From the NCBI GenBank assembly GCA_030849965.1, contig JAVDKL010000001.1, forward strand, positions 3,144,554 through 3,208,553: DNA of 64,000 nucleotides. The letters are read 5' to 3'. The translations under genes were made by a program, and so were the position numbers. Positions 27,537 to 37,007 of this stretch are shown here, piece after piece (position 1 is the stretch's first letter; every line of letters starts with the position of its first letter). The notes under the pieces are model-generated. The model was given only the letters and a program-made list of their open reading frames with translations. It searched no databases and was not told the DNA's origin. The stretch is from Schauerella fraxinea (GTDB lineage: Bacteria; Pseudomonadota; Gammaproteobacteria; Burkholderiales; Burkholderiaceae_B).

Positions 27537-28331
27537 TTAGAACGCCGCGAGCCGGCTATTGATCAGGTCCGTGACCAGCATGTGCCCCGGCGCATGCGTG
27601 ATGCAAAACGGGGGGCGGGTGGCGGCCACGACCGATTGCGGGGTGACGCCGCAAGCCCAGAACACGGGCATCTCGCCAGACTTGATCTCGACGGGATCGC
27701 CGTAATCGGGTCGGCCGATATCCTGGATGCCGATCAATGCGGGATCGCCCAGATGCACGGGCGCGCCGTGCACCGACGGAAAGCGCGACGTGACCTGCAC
27801 CGCGCGGATGGCGTCGGCAGCATTCATCGGCCGCATCGAGACCACCAGCGGACCCGAGAACGGTCCGGCCGCGCGCGTGGCGATATTCGTGCGATACATC
27901 GGCACATTGCAGCCCTGTTCGATGTGCCGTACCGGCAGGCCGTTGTCGAGCATGGCTTCTTCGAACGAAAACGAACACCCGATCAGAAACGACACGAGAT
28001 CGTCGCGCCAGATATCGCGCACATCGGTGGGTTCGGCGACGAGTTCGCCGTCGTGCCACACGCGATAACGCGGGATATCGCTGCGGATATCGATGTCGTG
28101 TCCGAGATCGGCCAACGACGGATCGCCCGGCTCGGACACCGCCAGCACGGGGCAGGGCTTGGGATTGCGCTGGCAGAAGCGCAGGAAATCCGCCGCCAGT
28201 TCGCGTGGCAGAATCGCCAGGTTGGCCTGCACATTGCCCGGTGCAAGGTTGACGGTGGGACCGGTCAAACGGCCCGCGCGCGCATCGAGACGCGCTTGGT
28301 AGGCGGGGGCAATGGCAGTAACCAGCGTCAT
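27537..28331 (-). CDS. DUF1445 putative hydro-lyase (D-glutamate cyclase-like family)
   Basis: A 264-aa protein of the UPF0317/DUF1445 family, whose length it matches. Conserved-looking stretches are '[11 protein letters not shown]', '[14 protein letters not shown]', '[15 protein letters not shown]', '[10 protein letters not shown]' and '[11 protein letters not shown]'. Family members are named hydro-lyases, and an animal relative cyclises D-glutamate. It is the last gene of the TRAP/amidase operon, 8 bases after the amidase stop. A role in the breakdown of a lactam or amide is an inference from its partners. Confidence 0.88.
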   Translation of the reverse strand: MTLVTAIAPAYQARLDARAGRLTGPTVNLAPGNVQANLAILPRELAADFLRFCQRNPKPCPVLAVSEPGDPSLADLGHDIDIRSDIPRYRVWHDGELVAEPTDVRDIWRDDLVSFLIGCSFSFEEAMLDNGLPVRHIEQGCNVPMYRTNIATRAAGPFSGPLVVSMRPMNAADAIRAVQVTSRFPSVHGAPVHLGDPALIGIQDIGRPDYGDPVEIKSGEMPVFWACGVTPQSVVAATRPPFCITHAPGHMLVTDLINSRLAAF

Positions 28332-28339
28332 GCGAATCC

Positions 28340-29701
28340 TTATCCTTGGCGGCTGTGCAGCAGGTCTTCTACGGCCAGGCCGATGGCCAGTACGCGTTGG
28401 TCGGCGCCGGCGCAGGCCGAGATCATCAATCCCACCGGGGCTTCGTCTTCAGCATGGCAAGGCACCGACAACGAGCAACCGTCGAGGAAGTTGATCAACG
28501 TGGGATTGCGCAGGATGGCGCCATTGGCGGCGTAGTACGCGTCGTCGGCGGCAGACAGCACCTCGATCGACGGCGCCACGATGGGCACCGTGGGCATGAT
28601 CAACGCGTCGAACGGGGCGATCGTGGCGCACACTTCGGCCACCCACGCCTGGCGTGCGGCCAGCAGGTCGATATAGTCGGCCGCCGAGATCGCTTCGCCG
28701 CGCTTGATGCGCGACACCACGCGCGGGTCGTAACGGTCGGCGCTCGTGCCGATCAACTTGCGGTGGAAGGCCCACGCTTCCGACGCGGTAAAGCCGCCGG
28801 CCGCGTTGATGGTGGCGAGCTTGGCGAAAGCGGGAACGGCGATCTCGTCCACTTGTGCACCGGCCGCGCGCAGCCTCTCGATCGTGTCGCTGAACACGGC
28901 GGCCACGGTTTCGTCCATGCCGTCGAGCGCGACGGTGGTCGGCACTGCGAGCCGCAAGCCGCGCAGCGCGGCAGGTTGCGGCACATGAATGGGGTCGCCG
29001 GCCAGGATGGCGTCGAGCACGGCGCAGCAGGCGACCGACGGCGCCAGCGGCCCGATGGAGTCCAGACTGGCGGAGAGCGGTTGCACGCCTTGCATCGTGA
29101 CACGGCGGGCCGTGGGCTTGAAGCCGGTGAGCCCGCACAGCGCGGACGGAATGCGTACCGAGCCGCCGGTGTCGGACCCGATGCCCGCGGCTGCCATGCC
29201 GTCGGTCACCGAGATCGCGGCGCCCGACGACGAGCCGCCGGGAATGCGGCCGGTGGCACGATCCCACGGATTGCGTGGGGTGCCGTAATGCGGATTGATG
29301 CCCAGCCCCGAGTACGCGAACTCGGTCATATTGGTGCGACCCACGATGACCGCGCCCGCCGCGAGCAGACGATCGACGACGACGGCGTTGGCCGTGGCGG
29401 GTGCCGCGTCGTTCAGCGCTACCGAGCCGCCCTTGGTGATGCTGCCCTTGTAGTCGAACAAGTCCTTGATCGAGATCGGCAGCCCATCGATGGGCGAGCG
29501 GCGCAGGCCGGCCGCGCGCAAGGTATCCGCAGCAGCAGCGCTGGCGCGCGCTTGCTCGGCGTACACCTCGATGAACACGCGTTCGCCTTCGCCGAACGGA
29601 TCGGTGGCGCGCGTGATCGCTTGGTTGGCCAACGCTGCGGCGGTGGTGCTGCCGGAAAGAAGCGAGGCGGAGAGGTCGTTAAGCGTCGGAAGCAGGGTCA
29701 T
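28340..29701 (-). CDS. Amidase-signature enzyme
   Basis: A 453-aa amidase-signature hydrolase. The Ser-cisSer-Lys triad is visible: Lys in '[10 protein letters not shown]', Ser in 'GGSSSGAA' and Ser in '[11 protein letters not shown]'. It hydrolyses an amide bond in the cytoplasm. The start at 29701 is chosen because it opens the domain 13 bases after the DUF2848 gene; the upstream open frame overlaps that gene. Likely acts on the solute brought in by the TRAP system. Confidence 0.9.
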   Translation of the reverse strand: MTLLPTLNDLSASLLSGSTTAAALANQAITRATDPFGEGERVFIEVYAEQARASAAAADTLRAAGLRRSPIDGLPISIKDLFDYKGSITKGGSVALNDAAPATANAVVVDRLLAAGAVIVGRTNMTEFAYSGLGINPHYGTPRNPWDRATGRIPGGSSSGAAISVTDGMAAAGIGSDTGGSVRIPSALCGLTGFKPTARRVTMQGVQPLSASLDSIGPLAPSVACCAVLDAILAGDPIHVPQPAALRGLRLAVPTTVALDGMDETVAAVFSDTIERLRAAGAQVDEIAVPAFAKLATINAAGGFTASEAWAFHRKLIGTSADRYDPRVVSRIKRGEAISAADYIDLLAARQAWVAEVCATIAPFDALIMPTVPIVAPSIEVLSAADDAYYAANGAILRNPTLINFLDGCSLSVPCHAEDEAPVGLMISACAGADQRVLAIGLAVEDLLHSRQG

Positions 29702-29714
29702 GGTGGCAACGGAC

Positions 29715-30395
29715 TCAGGCGATTTCAGGGAGGAACTCGACCCGGTAGGCGTGGCGCAGGGTGCGGTCGCGGCGCGGATCGTGAAGCTCCATCGTAAACG
29801 CCGCGGCGGGACGAATGCCACCGATGGCACCTACCGTGCCGCACGTCATGCCGGTGCCTTCGGGCAGCGTGCGCGCGCCGCCCGTGTAGCCGGCGATCAG
29901 ATCCAGCGGCGATTGCAGCGACGCCAGGGTGCCTTCCTGATACAGCACGGTCACGCCGTTTTCTTCGATGTACGAGCGGATGACGAGCTCGTCCCAGTAG
30001 TCGGCCACGTCGTCGAACACCCAGGCGTCGCTCGCCAAAGGCTTCACGCACAACTGCTTGGAGAGCGCGACGCTGTGCGATTCGAGCTTGCGGTCGGTGT
30101 GGTCCGAGGCGATGCTGACGTACATGACGCCGTCGACCGTGAACACGAACGTTTCGATCTCGCCCGACGATTCGCCGCCCACCGCTTGCAGTTCGGTGGC
30201 CTGGGTGAGCTGGTTGTCGGCGATGCGGTAGTAGAGCGGCACGGTGCTGGGACGCGGCACGCCGATGGCGGCCAGTTCTTCGATGTGATGCTCGATCGCA
30301 TCGCGGTCGCGCCCGGCCCAGCCGGCCACGACCACATTGGCGATGTCGGTTTCGACGCGGCGATCGGTGCCGATGATGTTGAAGGCTACTTTCAT
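29715..30395 (-). CDS. DUF2848 family protein
   Basis: A 226-aa protein of the DUF2848 family, resembling a fumarylacetoacetase-like fold ('YYRIADNQLTQ', 'VSIASDHTDRKLE', 'GTGMTCGTVGAIGG'). Its biochemical role is not known to me. It lies between dctM (54 bases) and the amidase (13 bases), so it is part of the same catabolic operon. Confidence 0.85.
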   Translation of the reverse strand: MKVAFNIIGTDRRVETDIANVVVAGWAGRDRDAIEHHIEELAAIGVPRPSTVPLYYRIADNQLTQATELQAVGGESSGEIETFVFTVDGVMYVSIASDHTDRKLESHSVALSKQLCVKPLASDAWVFDDVADYWDELVIRSYIEENGVTVLYQEGTLASLQSPLDLIAGYTGGARTLPEGTGMTCGTVGAIGGIRPAAAFTMELHDPRRDRTLRHAYRVEFLPEIA

Positions 30396-30449
30396 GTGAG
30401 GCTCTGCAAAAAAGAGGGTCTAAGACTAAGAATCAACTGAGACAACGGA

Positions 30450-31733
30450 TCAACCGAATACGCGCGGCAACCACAGCGCGATATCGGGGAAGAAGGCCAG
30501 AAGCGCCAGCATCACGAACATGGCGGCGACGAACGGCAGGCTGCCGACGATCACCGCGCTCATCGAACCGCTCTTGCGCAGGCTTTGCACCACGAACAGG
30601 TTCAGGCCGACCGGCGGCGTAATCAGGGCCGCTTCGACCAACACGATGATGACAATGCCGAGCCAGATCGGGTCATAGCCCAACGCGATCATGATGGGTG
30701 CGACGATGGGGATCGTGGTGATCATCATCGACAGCGTTTCCATGAAGCAACCCAGCACCAGGTAGAACACGATGATGATGAGCAGCATCATGCCGGGCGA
30801 GAGGCCGAGACCCGTGATCGATTGCGTCAATGCATCGGTCAGGCCGGTGGCCGACATCACGAAGTTCAGGAAGCTGGCCGCGATCACGATCAGCATGATC
30901 ATCGCGGTCGACTTCATCGTGCCTTCGATCGCTTCGCGCAGCATGTTCCAGGTCAGGCGGCGGAACCAGGCGGCGAGAATCAATGCACCCAGCACGCCCA
31001 GCGCAGCCGCTTCGGTGGGCGTCGCCAATCCGGCATAGATGGAACCGACGACCAGGAAGAAGATGCCCAGCGGCGGTGCCAAATGAACCAGACTGGCGAA
31101 ACGCTGGCCCCAGGTGGCGTGGATTTTCTTGCCGCCCCAGTGCGGTTTGGCGACGCAGGCAAAGATCACCGTCAACATGAAAAGCAGCGCCATCGCAAAG
31201 CCGGGGATGATGCCGGCCAGATACAGCTTGGGCACCGACGAATTGGTCAGCACGCCGTAGATGACGAGGTTGATCGATGGCGGAATCAGGATGCCCAAGG
31301 TGCCGCCCGCTGCCAGACTGCCCAGGAAGAGCGGCTCGTTGTAGCCGTACTTCTTGATCTGCGGAATGGCGACCGTGCCCACGGTGGCGGCGGTGGCCAC
31401 GCTCGAACCCGAGGTCGCCGAGAACAGCGTGGAGGCGCCGATGTTGGCGTGCATCAGGCCGCCCGGCAGCCACGATAGCCACAAGCTCATGGCAGAGTAC
31501 ATGCGCTCTGCGAAGCCGGCGCGCAGCAGTACCTCGCCCAACATGATGAACAACGGAATGGCGACCAGCAGAAACTCGTTATTCGAGCTCCACGAGATTT
31601 CACCGATGGCGCGCGTGAGCGGCAGCATCGAGAACATTGGATCGAGCAGCAGTCCCAGTACGCCCAGGGCAGCGCCCACAGGAATGCTCAGGCCGATCAA
31701 CACAAGCAATAGGGTGAGTGCGGTGGCGATCAT
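30450..31733 (-). CDS. dctM: TRAP transporter large permease (DctM)
   Basis: A 427-aa TRAP large membrane subunit with about 12 membrane helices ('LGVLGLLLDPMFSMLP', 'ASTLFSATSGSSVATAATVG', 'LGILIPPSINLVIYG', 'ALITPPVGLNLFVVQ'). It moves the solute together with sodium after delivery by DctP. Its ATG overlaps the small permease stop (ATGA); the open frame to 32144 is a shadow of that gene. Confidence 0.95.
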   Translation of the reverse strand: MIATALTLLLVLIGLSIPVGAALGVLGLLLDPMFSMLPLTRAIGEISWSSNNEFLLVAIPLFIMLGEVLLRAGFAERMYSAMSLWLSWLPGGLMHANIGASTLFSATSGSSVATAATVGTVAIPQIKKYGYNEPLFLGSLAAGGTLGILIPPSINLVIYGVLTNSSVPKLYLAGIIPGFAMALLFMLTVIFACVAKPHWGGKKIHATWGQRFASLVHLAPPLGIFFLVVGSIYAGLATPTEAAALGVLGALILAAWFRRLTWNMLREAIEGTMKSTAMIMLIVIAASFLNFVMSATGLTDALTQSITGLGLSPGMMLLIIIVFYLVLGCFMETLSMMITTIPIVAPIMIALGYDPIWLGIVIIVLVEAALITPPVGLNLFVVQSLRKSGSMSAVIVGSLPFVAAMFVMLALLAFFPDIALWLPRVFG

Positions 31734-32350
31734 GCCGGTTCTCCTTTGACCATACGTTCGCCGGCGGCGGCTTCTTCTTCGGCTTCTTCCTGCGAAGAAC
31801 GCACGCCGCAAATTTCTTTGACCAGCGCGATATCGCCAGTCACCAACGCCGCGGAGGCGCGCAACAACATCAGCGCCACCACAATGCACATCCACGCCAG
31901 GCCCAGCACCCACAGACCCTGCGGGATCCACAAAGGCGTGGCGAGCGGGGTGTTGGCGGCTGCTTTTTCCTGCAGCGAGGTGAGTGCGACTTCGTAGGCG
32001 TAGAACGTCAGGAAGACCATGAACACACCGAGCGCGACGAGTGCCAGCCAGTCCAGCAGCGCCGAAATACGCACGGGAAAGTATTGATAGATCACGTCTA
32101 CACGCACGTTGGCGCGTTGCAGCGTGGCGAAGGCCAGTGCCCACGACGTGCTGATCGCGAAAGCGTAGCTGGACAGTTCGTCGGCGCCACCGGTGTTGAA
32201 ACCGAAGAACTTGCGCGCCAGCACGTCGAAGGAAATGAGCAGAACGCTGGCGATCGTCAGGCCGCCGCCCACCCAGACTGCACCGCGTGAAAGCGATTCA
32301 GCCAGGCGCAGCAGGCGCGCGAGCGTCTGAAAACGAGGGGATGTGGTCAT
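31730..32350 (-). CDS. dctQ: TRAP transporter small permease (DctQ)
   Basis: A 206-aa TRAP small membrane subunit with four hydrophobic segments ('VGGGLTIASVLLISFDVLARKFFGF', 'ISTSWALAFATLQRANVRVDVIY' and two more). It ends in an unusual acidic tail ('SSQEEAEEEAAAGE'). The gene lies 161 bases after dctP, the gap holding a strong stem-loop, and is coupled to dctM by a 4-base overlap. Confidence 0.92.
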   Translation of the reverse strand: MTTSPRFQTLARLLRLAESLSRGAVWVGGGLTIASVLLISFDVLARKFFGFNTGGADELSSYAFAISTSWALAFATLQRANVRVDVIYQYFPVRISALLDWLALVALGVFMVFLTFYAYEVALTSLQEKAAANTPLATPLWIPQGLWVLGLAWMCIVVALMLLRASAALVTGDIALVKEICGVRSSQEEAEEEAAAGERMVKGEPA

Positions 32351-32441
32351 GTATGAACCTCTGGGCAGAAATGCCGCGTTGGTCGGTAATGCGAATGATG
32401 CGATGGGAGTCTTGCCGCGCCGCGCGATGGCGACTTCATGG

Positions 32442-32462
32442 CGTACCGGCGTGGCCGGTACG
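32442..32462. other. Intercistronic stem-loop between dctP and dctQ
   Basis: CGTACCGGC (32442-32450) and GCCGGTACG (32454-32462) form a perfect 9-bp stem with a 3-base loop. No T-run follows on either strand, so it is more likely an mRNA-end stabiliser that raises receptor over permease expression than a full terminator. Confidence 0.6.
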
Positions 32463-32511
32463 GGGTACTGCGTGACGCCGGGCCAAACGATGGCCCGACG
32501 TCGTCATGCCT

Positions 32512-33558
32512 TTACTTGCTGGCCGTCAAACCAACCGTCTTGCCAACGGTGGCGTTGAAGTCCGTGACGCAGTCTGCCGAGCAACGGGCTGCCCACTTCG
32601 GCAACACCGCTTCTTGCAGCACCTTCTTGAGCAACGCGCGGTCGGCATCGCTGGGTTCGACGAGCTTCATCTTGCCCTTCACCGGCAACGAGCATGCGGC
32701 CGCGCCGGTATTGCAGTCATACCCTTCCTGAGTTTGACGCGCGGCGCCGTCCCAGATGTCGTCAACCAGCTTGGTCACGTTCGTTTGCAGGAACGCCTGG
32801 ACCTTCGGATCCAGCTTGTCCCAAGCTTTTTGGTTGACGGCGTGGATCTGCTGGTTCCAGTTGATGGGCAAGGCAACCAGATGGGTCGACACTTCGTACC
32901 ACTTGGCCGAATAGCCCGAGAGCGAACCGGTGATGGCGCAATCGACAACCTTGTTCTGCAAGGCCGGCACGACTTCACCGAAGGCCATGGTCACGCTCGA
33001 ACCGCCCAGTGCTTCGACAAACTCAGCCGTGGTGCGGCTGCTGGTGCGGACTTTCTTGCCCTTGATGTCGGCCAGGCCGGTGATCGTGGCATTGCAGAAC
33101 AGCACTTGCGCCGGATAGGTCGAGATGCCCAGCAGCTTCACCTTGGCGCCGTCGCCGTAGAACTTGGCATACACGGGCTCGAACGACTTGGTGACTGCGC
33201 GGGCCGTCTTCACGTCGGGCGCGAGACCGGCCAGGTCGATGGCTTCGTTGATGGGGTTATCGCTAGCGAAGTACGACAGCGTGGCGGTGCCGAACTCGAT
33301 CACGCCTTGCGACATCAAACGCATCAATTCCGGACCCTTCAGGCCCATTTCGTTGAAGCCTTTGATTTCGGCCGTCACTTGTCCTTTGGACAGTTCGGGA
33401 ATCGTCTTGGTCCAGAACGGACGCTCGTAGTCGTTATAGGCGGTCAGATTGCTCAAGCCGCCAACGATGCGCAGTTGGGTCTTGGGCAGGTCTTGGGCCG
33501 ACACGCTACCGGCGACCAGCGAGGCGGCGACGGCGGCAAAAACGAGATGCTTCTTCAT
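32512..33558 (-). CDS. dctP: TRAP periplasmic solute receptor (DctP)
   Basis: A 348-aa DctP-type receptor with a Sec signal peptide (MKKHLVFAAVAASLVAGSVSAQ). The typical receptor region is present ('DIKGKKVRTSSRTTAEFVEALGGSSVTMAFGEVVPALQNKVVDCAITG'-like order, read in pieces), with the solute-contact Arg in 'KVRTSS'. Two Cys pairs near the C-terminus may form disulfides. The start at 33558 is set by the signal peptide. It is the first gene of the TRAP operon; the ligand is unknown but should suit an amidase. Confidence 0.92.
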   Translation of the reverse strand: MKKHLVFAAVAASLVAGSVSAQDLPKTQLRIVGGLSNLTAYNDYERPFWTKTIPELSKGQVTAEIKGFNEMGLKGPELMRLMSQGVIEFGTATLSYFASDNPINEAIDLAGLAPDVKTARAVTKSFEPVYAKFYGDGAKVKLLGISTYPAQVLFCNATITGLADIKGKKVRTSSRTTAEFVEALGGSSVTMAFGEVVPALQNKVVDCAITGSLSGYSAKWYEVSTHLVALPINWNQQIHAVNQKAWDKLDPKVQAFLQTNVTKLVDDIWDGAARQTQEGYDCNTGAAACSLPVKGKMKLVEPSDADRALLKKVLQEAVLPKWAARCSADCVTDFNATVGKTVGLTASK

Positions 33559-33903
33559 GGGACGATGCTCCTGAGGACGGGATGTCATGAGCGCGCGGGG
33601 TGCCCGTACACGGCGCGCGCTGGATGGCATAGGCGATCAAGTCCAGATCCGGTACCTGTCGGTACCGGCCAACCCCTTGGAATCTGGCTATTTCGATATG
33701 GCTCTGTAACGTATTGCATCGCAGCGCCTGTACAGCGTCCAATTGTTCGTACGCATGCGGGGGTATAAATTTCCCTTATGGCTGGGTGAATCGAGGTGCA
33801 GAATCGTCCGCATAGCGTTAATTGGCGCGGGTCCAGGAGGTTGAGCGCGCTTCGCCCGGCGTTCGCTTGGGCGCTGCCAAAGTGAATTGGCTAAGGGAAA
33901 GTC
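33559..33903. promoter_or_regulatory. TRAP operon upstream region
   Basis: The 345-base gap between the LysR gene and dctP shows no gene. Its main feature is the inverted repeat at 33649-33668, about 90-110 bases before dctP. Confidence 0.6.
33649..33668. promoter_or_regulatory. Candidate operator for the TRAP operon
   Basis: CCGGTACC, a TGTC spacer and GGTACCGG form a perfect 8-base inverted repeat. The position upstream of dctP fits a regulator site, possibly for the adjacent LysR or GlxA protein. Confidence 0.5.
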
Positions 33904-34797
33904 CTAGTGTGCAGCGGCGTTGGCCACGCGCTGGGCGAGCTCGGCGATGACGCGAATCGCGTGGCTGTCCGGGCCGGAGATCCACGTGGCGGTAAAGCTC
34001 AACTCAGGCAATGGGCCGGCGTCCACGTTCAAAATCCGCAACTCGCCACTGGCAAGTTCCTTGCCGAGAAAGATCGGCGCAATCACGCTCGTGCCCATAC
34101 CGTCCTGCGTCATCCGCACCACCATCGACAGTGACGCACTGCCGTACATGCGCGGCTTGTGGATACCGGCGGTGGTCAACATGTCGCGCACGGCTTGATA
34201 GGGTTTGCTGTTGGACGGATAGGTGATGATGGGTAGTCGTCCCACCCGGTCCAGCGTCAAGGGCTCGGGGCCCAGATCGAGCAAGGGACTCGCCACCCAG
34301 GCCAACGGGTACGTGCACAACGGCACGTTCTCGACCCGTGCCTCGAGCACCGGCCCCATCAGGAAGGCCAGATCGATGCTGCGGGACTGCAGATGCGAAC
34401 GCAGCACATGGGTGGTGTCGACTTCGATTTCGATGACCAGCGCGGGATAGGTCGCGTGGATTTGTTCGATGAGGGCCGAGAGCCAGGTTTGCACGATGGT
34501 CTCGGCCACGCCGATCCGGATCGTGCCGGTGAACACGTTCTCTTCACGCGCAGCCTGGATCATGTCGCTGCGGCCCTGCAGCATGCGTTCGGCATGCGAC
34601 AGCAGTTCATGACCCTTGGCCGTGAGCTTGACGCCACGCGCATCGCGATCGAACAGGCGCACGCCCAGATCCTTTTCGAGCGCGGCGATGCGTTGCGAGA
34701 TGGTGGGCTGCGTGGTGTTGAGTTTTTCGGAGGCCGCGCTGAAGGTGCCCAGCGTGGCGACCCAATAAAAGGTTTCGATATTGCGCAGATCGATCAT
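33904..34797 (-). CDS. LysR-family regulator
   Basis: A 297-aa LysR regulator with the N-terminal helix-turn-helix ('NIETFYWVATLGTFSAASEKLNTTQPTISQRIAALEKDLGVRLFDRDARG') and a C-terminal effector-binding domain. The start at 34797 overlaps the GlxA-type gene stop (ATGA), so the two regulators are co-transcribed. Being upstream of dctP in the same direction, it probably controls the TRAP operon. Confidence 0.92.
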   Translation of the reverse strand: MIDLRNIETFYWVATLGTFSAASEKLNTTQPTISQRIAALEKDLGVRLFDRDARGVKLTAKGHELLSHAERMLQGRSDMIQAAREENVFTGTIRIGVAETIVQTWLSALIEQIHATYPALVIEIEVDTTHVLRSHLQSRSIDLAFLMGPVLEARVENVPLCTYPLAWVASPLLDLGPEPLTLDRVGRLPIITYPSNSKPYQAVRDMLTTAGIHKPRMYGSASLSMVVRMTQDGMGTSVIAPIFLGKELASGELRILNVDAGPLPELSFTATWISGPDSHAIRVIAELAQRVANAAAH

Positions 34798-35831
34798 GCG
34801 GGCACGGTCCTGTTGCGTTGAAACTGCCGGGGCGAGAGGCCGTAGCGGGTGCGAAATTCGCGGGAGAAATGTGCGCCATCGGAAAAACCGCAGTCGAGCG
34901 CGATCTGGGTAATGTTTGCGACGCTGTGGTGCAACATCCAATGGGCATAGGCCAGCCGCATGTCGCGTTGGAACGCCATCGGTGTGACGCCAAGCGCCAG
35001 CTTGAAGGCGCGTTCGAGCTGCCGTCGGCCCACACCCACATACCGCGCGATCGCGTCCAGTGAGGGCGGATTATCGACGCGTTGCTCGATGTAGTGGGCG
35101 GCCTGGCGCACGCGCATGTCTTCGATGCCCGTGAGGTCGTTGTAGAAATGGGCTTGCGGCACGCGCGCGGGACGGATGCCCTGCAGCATCATGTGCCGCA
35201 CCGCCTGCTGCGCCTTGTCGCGGCCGCAATGGCGATCGATGAGATACAGCCCGAGATCGATTGCGGCCGTGGATCCTGCGCAGGTGATGAGATCGCCTTC
35301 GTCGATGAAGAGGCGGTCGACCACGGCGGGCGTGCGCGGAAAGCGGGCGCGAAACGCATCCAGCACATTCCAGTGCACGCACACCGACCGCGAGCCGAGC
35401 AGCTCCGCTTGCGCCAGCGCGAAGGTGCCGGTGCAGATGCCCAGCATGCGCACGCGCCGTGTGGCGGCGAGCTTGAGCCACTCGGCCAGCACCGGCGGCA
35501 GATGGATATTGGGATAGTCGTTGCCGCCGCAGATGGCGATGTAGTCGAAGCGCTCCGGATCCACGGGCAAGGCGCCGTCCACGTCCAGCGTAATGCCGGC
35601 GCTACAGCGGCGCGGTTTGCCATCCCAACTCATCACGTGCCACGCGGTGTGGATCTGCCGGCTGCGCCCGCCGTGGTCGCCTGCCAGACGCAACACATCC
35701 ACCAGGCCGGAGAACGCCGCCAAGGTGAACTGATCGAGCAGAATCAACCCGATCGAAAGTTCGGGTTTTCCCTCGAAATGCGCGTCTTCACGGGGCGCAA
35801 AGCCCGTCGTACCGGCGCCGGCAATCATCAT
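34794..35831 (-). CDS. GlxA-family AraC-type regulator
   Basis: A 345-aa regulator with a DJ-1/PfpI-like N-terminal domain ('LSIGLILLDQFTLAAFSGLVDVLRLAG', nucleophile-elbow-like 'LGICTGTFALAQAELL') and a C-terminal AraC DNA-binding domain ('LDAIARYVGVGRRQLERAFKLALGVTP', 'ITQIALDCGFSDGAHFSREFRTRYGLSPRQF'). Relatives such as GbdR and CdhR respond to quaternary amines and amino-acid derivatives. The start is uncertain: tandem ATGs at 35831/35828 lack a strong ribosome site, and the frame is open to 35924. It diverges from the ABC importer operon and likely regulates it. Confidence 0.85.
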   Translation of the reverse strand: MMIAGAGTTGFAPREDAHFEGKPELSIGLILLDQFTLAAFSGLVDVLRLAGDHGGRSRQIHTAWHVMSWDGKPRRCSAGITLDVDGALPVDPERFDYIAICGGNDYPNIHLPPVLAEWLKLAATRRVRMLGICTGTFALAQAELLGSRSVCVHWNVLDAFRARFPRTPAVVDRLFIDEGDLITCAGSTAAIDLGLYLIDRHCGRDKAQQAVRHMMLQGIRPARVPQAHFYNDLTGIEDMRVRQAAHYIEQRVDNPPSLDAIARYVGVGRRQLERAFKLALGVTPMAFQRDMRLAYAHWMLHHSVANITQIALDCGFSDGAHFSREFRTRYGLSPRQFQRNRTVPA

Positions 35832-35936
35832 GACGTAATTATTCAATTTTATGACCACGCATTTCAAGCTTGCCGTGTGTCGGCAGCGCAAGATGTGCCT
35901 GTGTATCCGAATGACCACGCACAAGGGGAAAACGTC

Positions 35937-36995
35937 ATGGCATTACCTGTACACCTTCGCAGCACCCTGCTGGCCACCGCATTGGCGGCCGGTTTGACCA
36001 TCGGCGGCACAGCTGTCGCGCAGGACAACCGCATCACCGTGGCCTGGTATGGCGGCAACTGGGGCGACGCGTTCAAGGCGTGCGTGGCCGACCCATTCAC
36101 GAAAGCCACCGGCATTGCCGTCACGCCGGAAGTAGGCACGTCCACGACGACGCTGGCCAAGTTGCAGCAGCAGAAGTCTGCGCCCACCATCGACGTGGCC
36201 TGGATGGACGGCGGCATCAGCGAACTTGCACAGCAGGCAGGCGTGCTCGATACGCTGGATGTGCAGGGCATTCCCAATCTGGCGAACGTGGTCGATCAGG
36301 CGGTGTACAAGCAAGGCGCCGATGCGTTTGCGGTGGGCTCCGGTTACTACGCCTTGGGATTGACGTACAGCACCAAGGAAGTCAAAACGCCGCCCAAGAG
36401 CTGGAAGGATTTGTGGAAGCCGGAGTATGCCGGCGCCATCGCGATTCCGTCGGCGTCCAATTCGTCGGGCGTGCCGTTCGTGTTCTTCCTGGCGAAGGTG
36501 TGGGGCATCGATCCGGCCGATCTGACGCCGCTCTACAAGAAGATTGCCGCCCTGGATACGGCGTTGTACTTCGATAGCTCGGGTGCGGCCACCAACGCTT
36601 ATCAGTCGGGCGAAGCCGTGATTGGCGCGCATTTCAATGTGGGCGCGTGGGATCTGATCGATAAAGGCTTGCCGATCGGTTTTACGGTGCCGCAGGAAGG
36701 GGTGTGGGCCACTGATGCCCGCTTGCATCTGGTCAAGGGATCGCAGCGCCGTGCGGCCGCCCAGCGCTTCATCGATACCGCGTTGACGCCCGAAGCGTCG
36801 GCATGCCTGGCCACGAAACTCTATCTCGGCCCGGCGGTCAAGAACGTCAAGGTGCCGGACGACGTGGCGCGCAAGCTGCCGTGGGGCGTGGGCGGGTCGA
36901 TTGCAGATTTGAGTTTGCTCGACTGGAATATGGTCAACGCGCGCCGGGCGGAAATCACCGATGCGTGGAACCGCCAAGTGGCGCGCAAGCGCTGA
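35937..36995 (+). CDS. ABC importer substrate-binding protein, spermidine/putrescine (PotD) type
   Basis: A 352-aa periplasmic binding protein with a signal peptide ending near GTAVAQ. Features of the PotD/iron-type group: 'ITVAWYGGNWGDAFKACV', 'TIDVAWMDGGISELAQQAGVLD', 'SGYYALGLTYSTKEVKTPPKSWKDLWKPEYAG'. AAGGGGAA gives a good ribosome site. It heads the importer operon; the ligand may be an imino acid or betaine given the racemase-family gene at the operon end. Confidence 0.88.
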   Translation: MALPVHLRSTLLATALAAGLTIGGTAVAQDNRITVAWYGGNWGDAFKACVADPFTKATGIAVTPEVGTSTTTLAKLQQQKSAPTIDVAWMDGGISELAQQAGVLDTLDVQGIPNLANVVDQAVYKQGADAFAVGSGYYALGLTYSTKEVKTPPKSWKDLWKPEYAGAIAIPSASNSSGVPFVFFLAKVWGIDPADLTPLYKKIAALDTALYFDSSGAATNAYQSGEAVIGAHFNVGAWDLIDKGLPIGFTVPQEGVWATDARLHLVKGSQRRAAAQRFIDTALTPEASACLATKLYLGPAVKNVKVPDDVARKLPWGVGGSIADLSLLDWNMVNARRAEITDAWNRQVARKR

Positions 36996-37007
36996 TCGGG
37001 GCGGACA

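Noticed and set aside
35082-35936. Rightward extension of the PotD-type gene to 35082
   Set aside because: That part is opposite the GlxA-type gene, and the signal peptide and ribosome site fix the start at 35937.
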